A DNA stretch of 64,000 nucleotides from positions 930,001 through 994,000 of the forward strand of contig CAWGKW010000002.1 in NCBI GenBank assembly GCA_963823275.1, read 5' to 3'. How positions within the stretch are numbered: position 1 is the stretch's first letter; each line of letters starts with the position of its first letter. Below the pieces are notes generated by a model that made no database searches, was not told where the DNA came from, and saw only the letters and a program-made list of their open reading frames with translations. The position numbers and the translations under genes are program-made. This DNA comes from RHKX01 sp963823275 (GTDB lineage: Bacteria; Actinomycetota; Thermoleophilia; Solirubrobacterales; 70-9). Shown here one piece after another: positions 61,540 through 64,000 of this stretch.

Positions 61540-62508
61540 GTGAGTGCCGAGGACCAGCAAAGCGATCTCGAGCGCGCCGTCTCGGCCGTGGTCAACGATT
61601 GCCTCGGAGTCCGCGAAGGCGAGCAGGTCCTGGTGATCTGCAATCCCGCGACGCTCGGCCTCGGTGAGCGCCTGCGCGGGGAGGCCGGTCGGGCCGGCGC
61701 CGACGCGGTGCTGGCCCTGATGGCCGAGCGCGACTCCCACGCGGCCGAACCGCCCGCGACGGTGGCGGCGGCGATGAGGGCCGCTGACGTCGTCCTCGCC
61801 CCGACCGTCCAGTCGCTCTCCCACACGGCCTCCCGCAAGGCCGCCTCGGAGGCCGGAGCGCGGATCGCCACCCTCCCGGGAGTCACAGAGGAGATGCTCG
61901 CCCGGGTGATGAGCGCCGACATGGAGGAGCTGAGGCGCCGCGGTCACATGATCGCCGAGATCCTCGACGCGGGGACCGAGGCCCGAATCACGTGCGCCAA
62001 CGGCAGCGACCTCAGGCTCGGCCTCGAGGGCCGCACGGCGATTCCGGATGCCGGCGAGCTGACCGCCCCCTCGGCCTTCGGGAACCTGCCCTGCGGCGAG
62101 GGCTTCATCTCACCCGACGACCGCGCCTGTGAGGGCACCCTGGTCGTCGACGGGACGATCGCGGGGATCGGGATCCCGGCGGCTCCGGTGACCCTGAAGA
62201 TCCAGGGCGGACTGCTGAGGGAGGCGAGCGGCGTCGAGGGTGCGGCGCTGATCGAGTTGCTCACCGCCCACGGCGAGGAGGGCCGGACGATCGCCGAGCT
62301 CGGTGTCGGGACCAACGAGAGGGCCGAGCTGACCGGCAACGTGCTCGAGGATGAGAAGCTGCTGGGGACCGCTCACGTCGCCTTCGGCGCATCGGCGGCG
62401 ATCGGGGGCAGGATCCAGGTGCCGGTGCATCTCGACTGCGTGGTCATGCGGCCGGTGGTCTCGGTCGACGGAACCGAGATCGTTCGCGACGGCGAGCTGT
62501 TGGTCTGA
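61540..62508 (+). CDS. M29-type aminopeptidase-like metalloprotein
   Basis: About 322 residues from GTG 61540. Features of the thermophilic aminopeptidase (M29) fold: SAFGNLPCGEGFISPDD with the first Glu, AELGVGTNERAELTGNVLED, GTAHVAFGASAAIGG and PVHLDCVVM with the later His and Asp ligands. NicX-like 2,5-dihydroxypyridine dioxygenases share this fold, so a ring-cleaving or amidase role is not excluded. Shorter than classical M29 enzymes (about 400 residues). It is 12 bases before glutamate formimidoyltransferase and likely cotranscribed. Confidence 0.78.
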   Translation: MSAEDQQSDLERAVSAVVNDCLGVREGEQVLVICNPATLGLGERLRGEAGRAGADAVLALMAERDSHAAEPPATVAAAMRAADVVLAPTVQSLSHTASRKAASEAGARIATLPGVTEEMLARVMSADMEELRRRGHMIAEILDAGTEARITCANGSDLRLGLEGRTAIPDAGELTAPSAFGNLPCGEGFISPDDRACEGTLVVDGTIAGIGIPAAPVTLKIQGGLLREASGVEGAALIELLTAHGEEGRTIAELGVGTNERAELTGNVLEDEKLLGTAHVAFGASAAIGGRIQVPVHLDCVVMRPVVSVDGTEIVRDGELLV

Positions 62509-62520
62509 GTTCTGGGCCCG

Positions 62521-63432
62521 TTGTCGCCATCTGCCGACGAGCGATTGCTCGCCGTCCCGAATGTCTCCGACGGCTCGGAGCATGGAGTGATCGACCACCT
62601 CCGGGAGAGCTTCGTCATCGACCCGGTGGTCATGCTCGACGAGCACTCCGACGCGGTCCACAACCGCACCGTATACACGTTGGCGGGCGACGCCGCTCCG
62701 CTGTTGCGTGCGCTCATGGAGCTGGCCCGGCTTGCGATCGAGCGAATCGATATCAGCCGCCAGCAGGGCGCCCATCCGCGGATCGGGTCGCTCGACGTCT
62801 GCCCGATCGTCTGGCCCGAACCGTCGCTGCGCTCCCGCGCCCTCGAGGTGGCGACGGCGGCGGCTGAGCAGCTCGGCTCGATTGGGCTGCCGGTCTTCCT
62901 CTACGGCGAGCTCGCGAGCTCGCCGGAGCGGATGGAGCGAGCCTACTTCCGGCGCGGCGGCCACGTCGAGCTCGGGCGCCGGATGAGCGAGGACGAGCTC
63001 GCGCCCGACTTCGGGCCCGACCGGCCCCACCCGACCGCCGGTGGGGTGCTGGTCACCGCTCGGGCGCCGCTGGCCGCCTTCAACCTCGAGCTCGAACCGG
63101 GGACGTCCCTGGAGACCGGGCGTGCGATCGCCGCCGACCTGCGGGAGTCCGGCGGCGGCCCCGCCGGCGTCAGGGCGCTCGCGATCGAGCTCGGGCCGGG
63201 GCGGATCCAGATCTCCACCAACGTTCACGATCCGATCGCGGTCCCGCTGGCCGAGGTCGTGGACGCCACGCGGCGGCTGGCCGGCTCGCGCGGCACCGGG
63301 CCGGTCGCAGCCGAGCTCGTCGGGTTGATTCCCGAGGCGGCGCTTGCCGGCTATCCCGACGACGTGCCGATCGCGGGCGAGGATCCGAGGACGCGGACGA
63401 TCGAGTCGCGCCTGGCCGCCACGAGTGGCTGA
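62521..63432 (+). CDS. Glutamate formimidoyltransferase
   Basis: About 303 residues from TTG 62521. N- and C-terminal formiminotransferase subdomains are visible: LLAVPNVSDGSEHGVIDHL, LDEHSDAVHNRTVYTLAGD, DISRQQGAHPRIGSLDVCPI and FNLELEPGTSLETGRAIAAD. It transfers the formimino group between formiminoglutamate and tetrahydrofolate, the last step of histidine catabolism to glutamate and one-carbon units. No cyclodeaminase domain is fused and no other hut genes are here. Confidence 0.9.
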   Translation: MSPSADERLLAVPNVSDGSEHGVIDHLRESFVIDPVVMLDEHSDAVHNRTVYTLAGDAAPLLRALMELARLAIERIDISRQQGAHPRIGSLDVCPIVWPEPSLRSRALEVATAAAEQLGSIGLPVFLYGELASSPERMERAYFRRGGHVELGRRMSEDELAPDFGPDRPHPTAGGVLVTARAPLAAFNLELEPGTSLETGRAIAADLRESGGGPAGVRALAIELGPGRIQISTNVHDPIAVPLAEVVDATRRLAGSRGTGPVAAELVGLIPEAALAGYPDDVPIAGEDPRTRTIESRLAATSG

Positions 63433-63508
63433 CCCCCGCCTCTTGGCGCTCCGCAGCGCCTGACTGCGCGTCGCCATCCGGCTCCGATCAACTACCCTGC
63501 CGCCAGTC

Positions 63509-63913
63509 ATGCCGGGCAACGCAAAACGCCGCCAGCGCAAGCACCGTGGCACCCAGACGGGGAGCGTCAGTCGCCGTTCCGCCGGCCGGCCGCGGAGCCG
63601 CCAGGAGGCGATGGCCCAGGCGAAGAGCCGTCGCGGCGGTGGCAAGGGCGGGCGCAGCGGGCCCCGCATCGATCGGCGCGATCAACCGCCGACCTGGAAG
63701 GGGGCGATCACGCGCGGCCTGCTCTTCGCGGCGCTTCTGTTTCCCGTCTCATTGCTGTTCGGCCAAGCGATGGGCAGCGCGATCACCCTGACGATCATCG
63801 CCGCGATCGTCTACGTCCCGCTCGGCTTCTACACGGAGCAGTTCTTCTACAACCGCCGCAGGGTGAAGCTGCAGCGGGAGCGCGAGGCGCAGCGGAGCCA
63901 GAAGGGCGACTGA
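63509..63913 (+). CDS. Small basic membrane protein
   Basis: 134 residues from ATG 63509. A very basic N-terminal half (MPGNAKRRQRKHRGTQTG, KSRRGGGKGGRSGPRIDRR) precedes two hydrophobic segments (TRGLLFAALLFPVSLLFG and AITLTIIAAIVYVPLGFY) and a charged tail RREREAQRSQKGD-like in character. The layout is common in actinobacterial cell-envelope genes next to MBL-fold hydrolases. No named family recognised. The following gene starts eight bases after the stop. Confidence 0.7.
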   Translation: MPGNAKRRQRKHRGTQTGSVSRRSAGRPRSRQEAMAQAKSRRGGGKGGRSGPRIDRRDQPPTWKGAITRGLLFAALLFPVSLLFGQAMGSAITLTIIAAIVYVPLGFYTEQFFYNRRRVKLQREREAQRSQKGD

Positions 63914-63921
63914 GGATCCGG

Positions 63922-64000
63922 ATGGACGTTCGGAGCTTCACCGTCGGGCCGTTCGCCGAGAACACCTACATCCTCCGCCGCGACGGATCCGACAGGGCCG
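63922..64000 (+). CDS. MBL-fold metallohydrolase, N-terminal fragment
   Basis: ATG 63922 opens MDVRSFTVGPFAENTYILRR before the window ends. FTVGPFAENTYIL is the usual first strand of glyoxalase II-like MBL hydrolases that act on glutathione or similar thioesters. The metal-binding HxHxDH motif lies beyond the window. Confidence 0.75.
   Translation, partial: MDVRSFTVGPFAENTYILRRDGSDRA

Noticed and set aside
1..64000. CRISPR arrays or complete insertion sequences
   Set aside because: No regularly spaced repeats or transposase-like frames with flanking inverted repeats were seen.

Overview
This is a high-GC bacterial chromosome segment with heavy G/C bias at third codon positions, many GTG and TTG starts, and tightly packed genes with ATGA/GTGA/TTGA overlaps. 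The gene content (DUF2630, amphi-Trp, DrrAB-type exporter, CydABDC) points to Actinomycetota. The secreted proteins built from short Ig-like repeats resemble those of the Thermoleophilia/Solirubrobacterales branch. The class assignment is inferred from protein style only.

Layout. 1-3 kb: an ABC importer of the NMT1/ThiY type. 3-6.5 kb: an L,D-transpeptidase lipoprotein, an AI-2E-type permease and small membrane proteins. 6.5-14 kb: glutamate decarboxylase and the cytochrome bd oxidase operon cydABDC. 14-18 kb: secreted protein, siderophore-interacting flavoprotein, YceI protein (sharing a divergent promoter with two matching palindromes), DUF2630 and an MDR oxidoreductase. 18-21 kb: DrrAB-like exporter and a patatin lipase. 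21-28.7 kb: an arginine deiminase operon (YfcC transporter, arcA, arcB, a P-type cation ATPase, arcC). 29-35.6 kb: amine oxidase, PII-Amt, YeeE/YedE sulfur transporter with an overlapping ureohydrolase, dienelactone hydrolase. 36-41 kb: two divergent groups (DUF6206-like plus class III aminotransferase; flavin reductase-like, M20 peptidase, DUF1611-like). 41-45 kb: lipid kinase/phosphatase pair, HEAT-like protein, AlaDH/PNT-like enzyme. 45-54.4 kb: SdhA/NadB-like flavoprotein, DUF2252 protein and two secreted repeat proteins, one a mosaic of about 1,500 residues. 54.4-58.4 kb: a probable decayed mobile element (tyrosine integrase, lipoprotein, HUH replication initiator) lying on the 3' side of a tRNA-Met gene. 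58.5-64 kb: HDAC-like deacetylase, DHFR-like reductase, LtrA, M29-type peptidase, glutamate formimidoyltransferase, membrane protein and the start of an MBL-fold hydrolase.

Recurring themes are arginine/ornithine/glutamate metabolism and low-oxygen or acid stress (ADI pathway, GAD, ureohydrolase, cytochrome bd, PII-Amt). About a dozen single-base frameshifts break otherwise well conserved genes. The simplest reading is assembly indel error, and this should be kept in mind for every gene flagged as frameshifted. No CRISPR array, rRNA or complete insertion sequence was seen.
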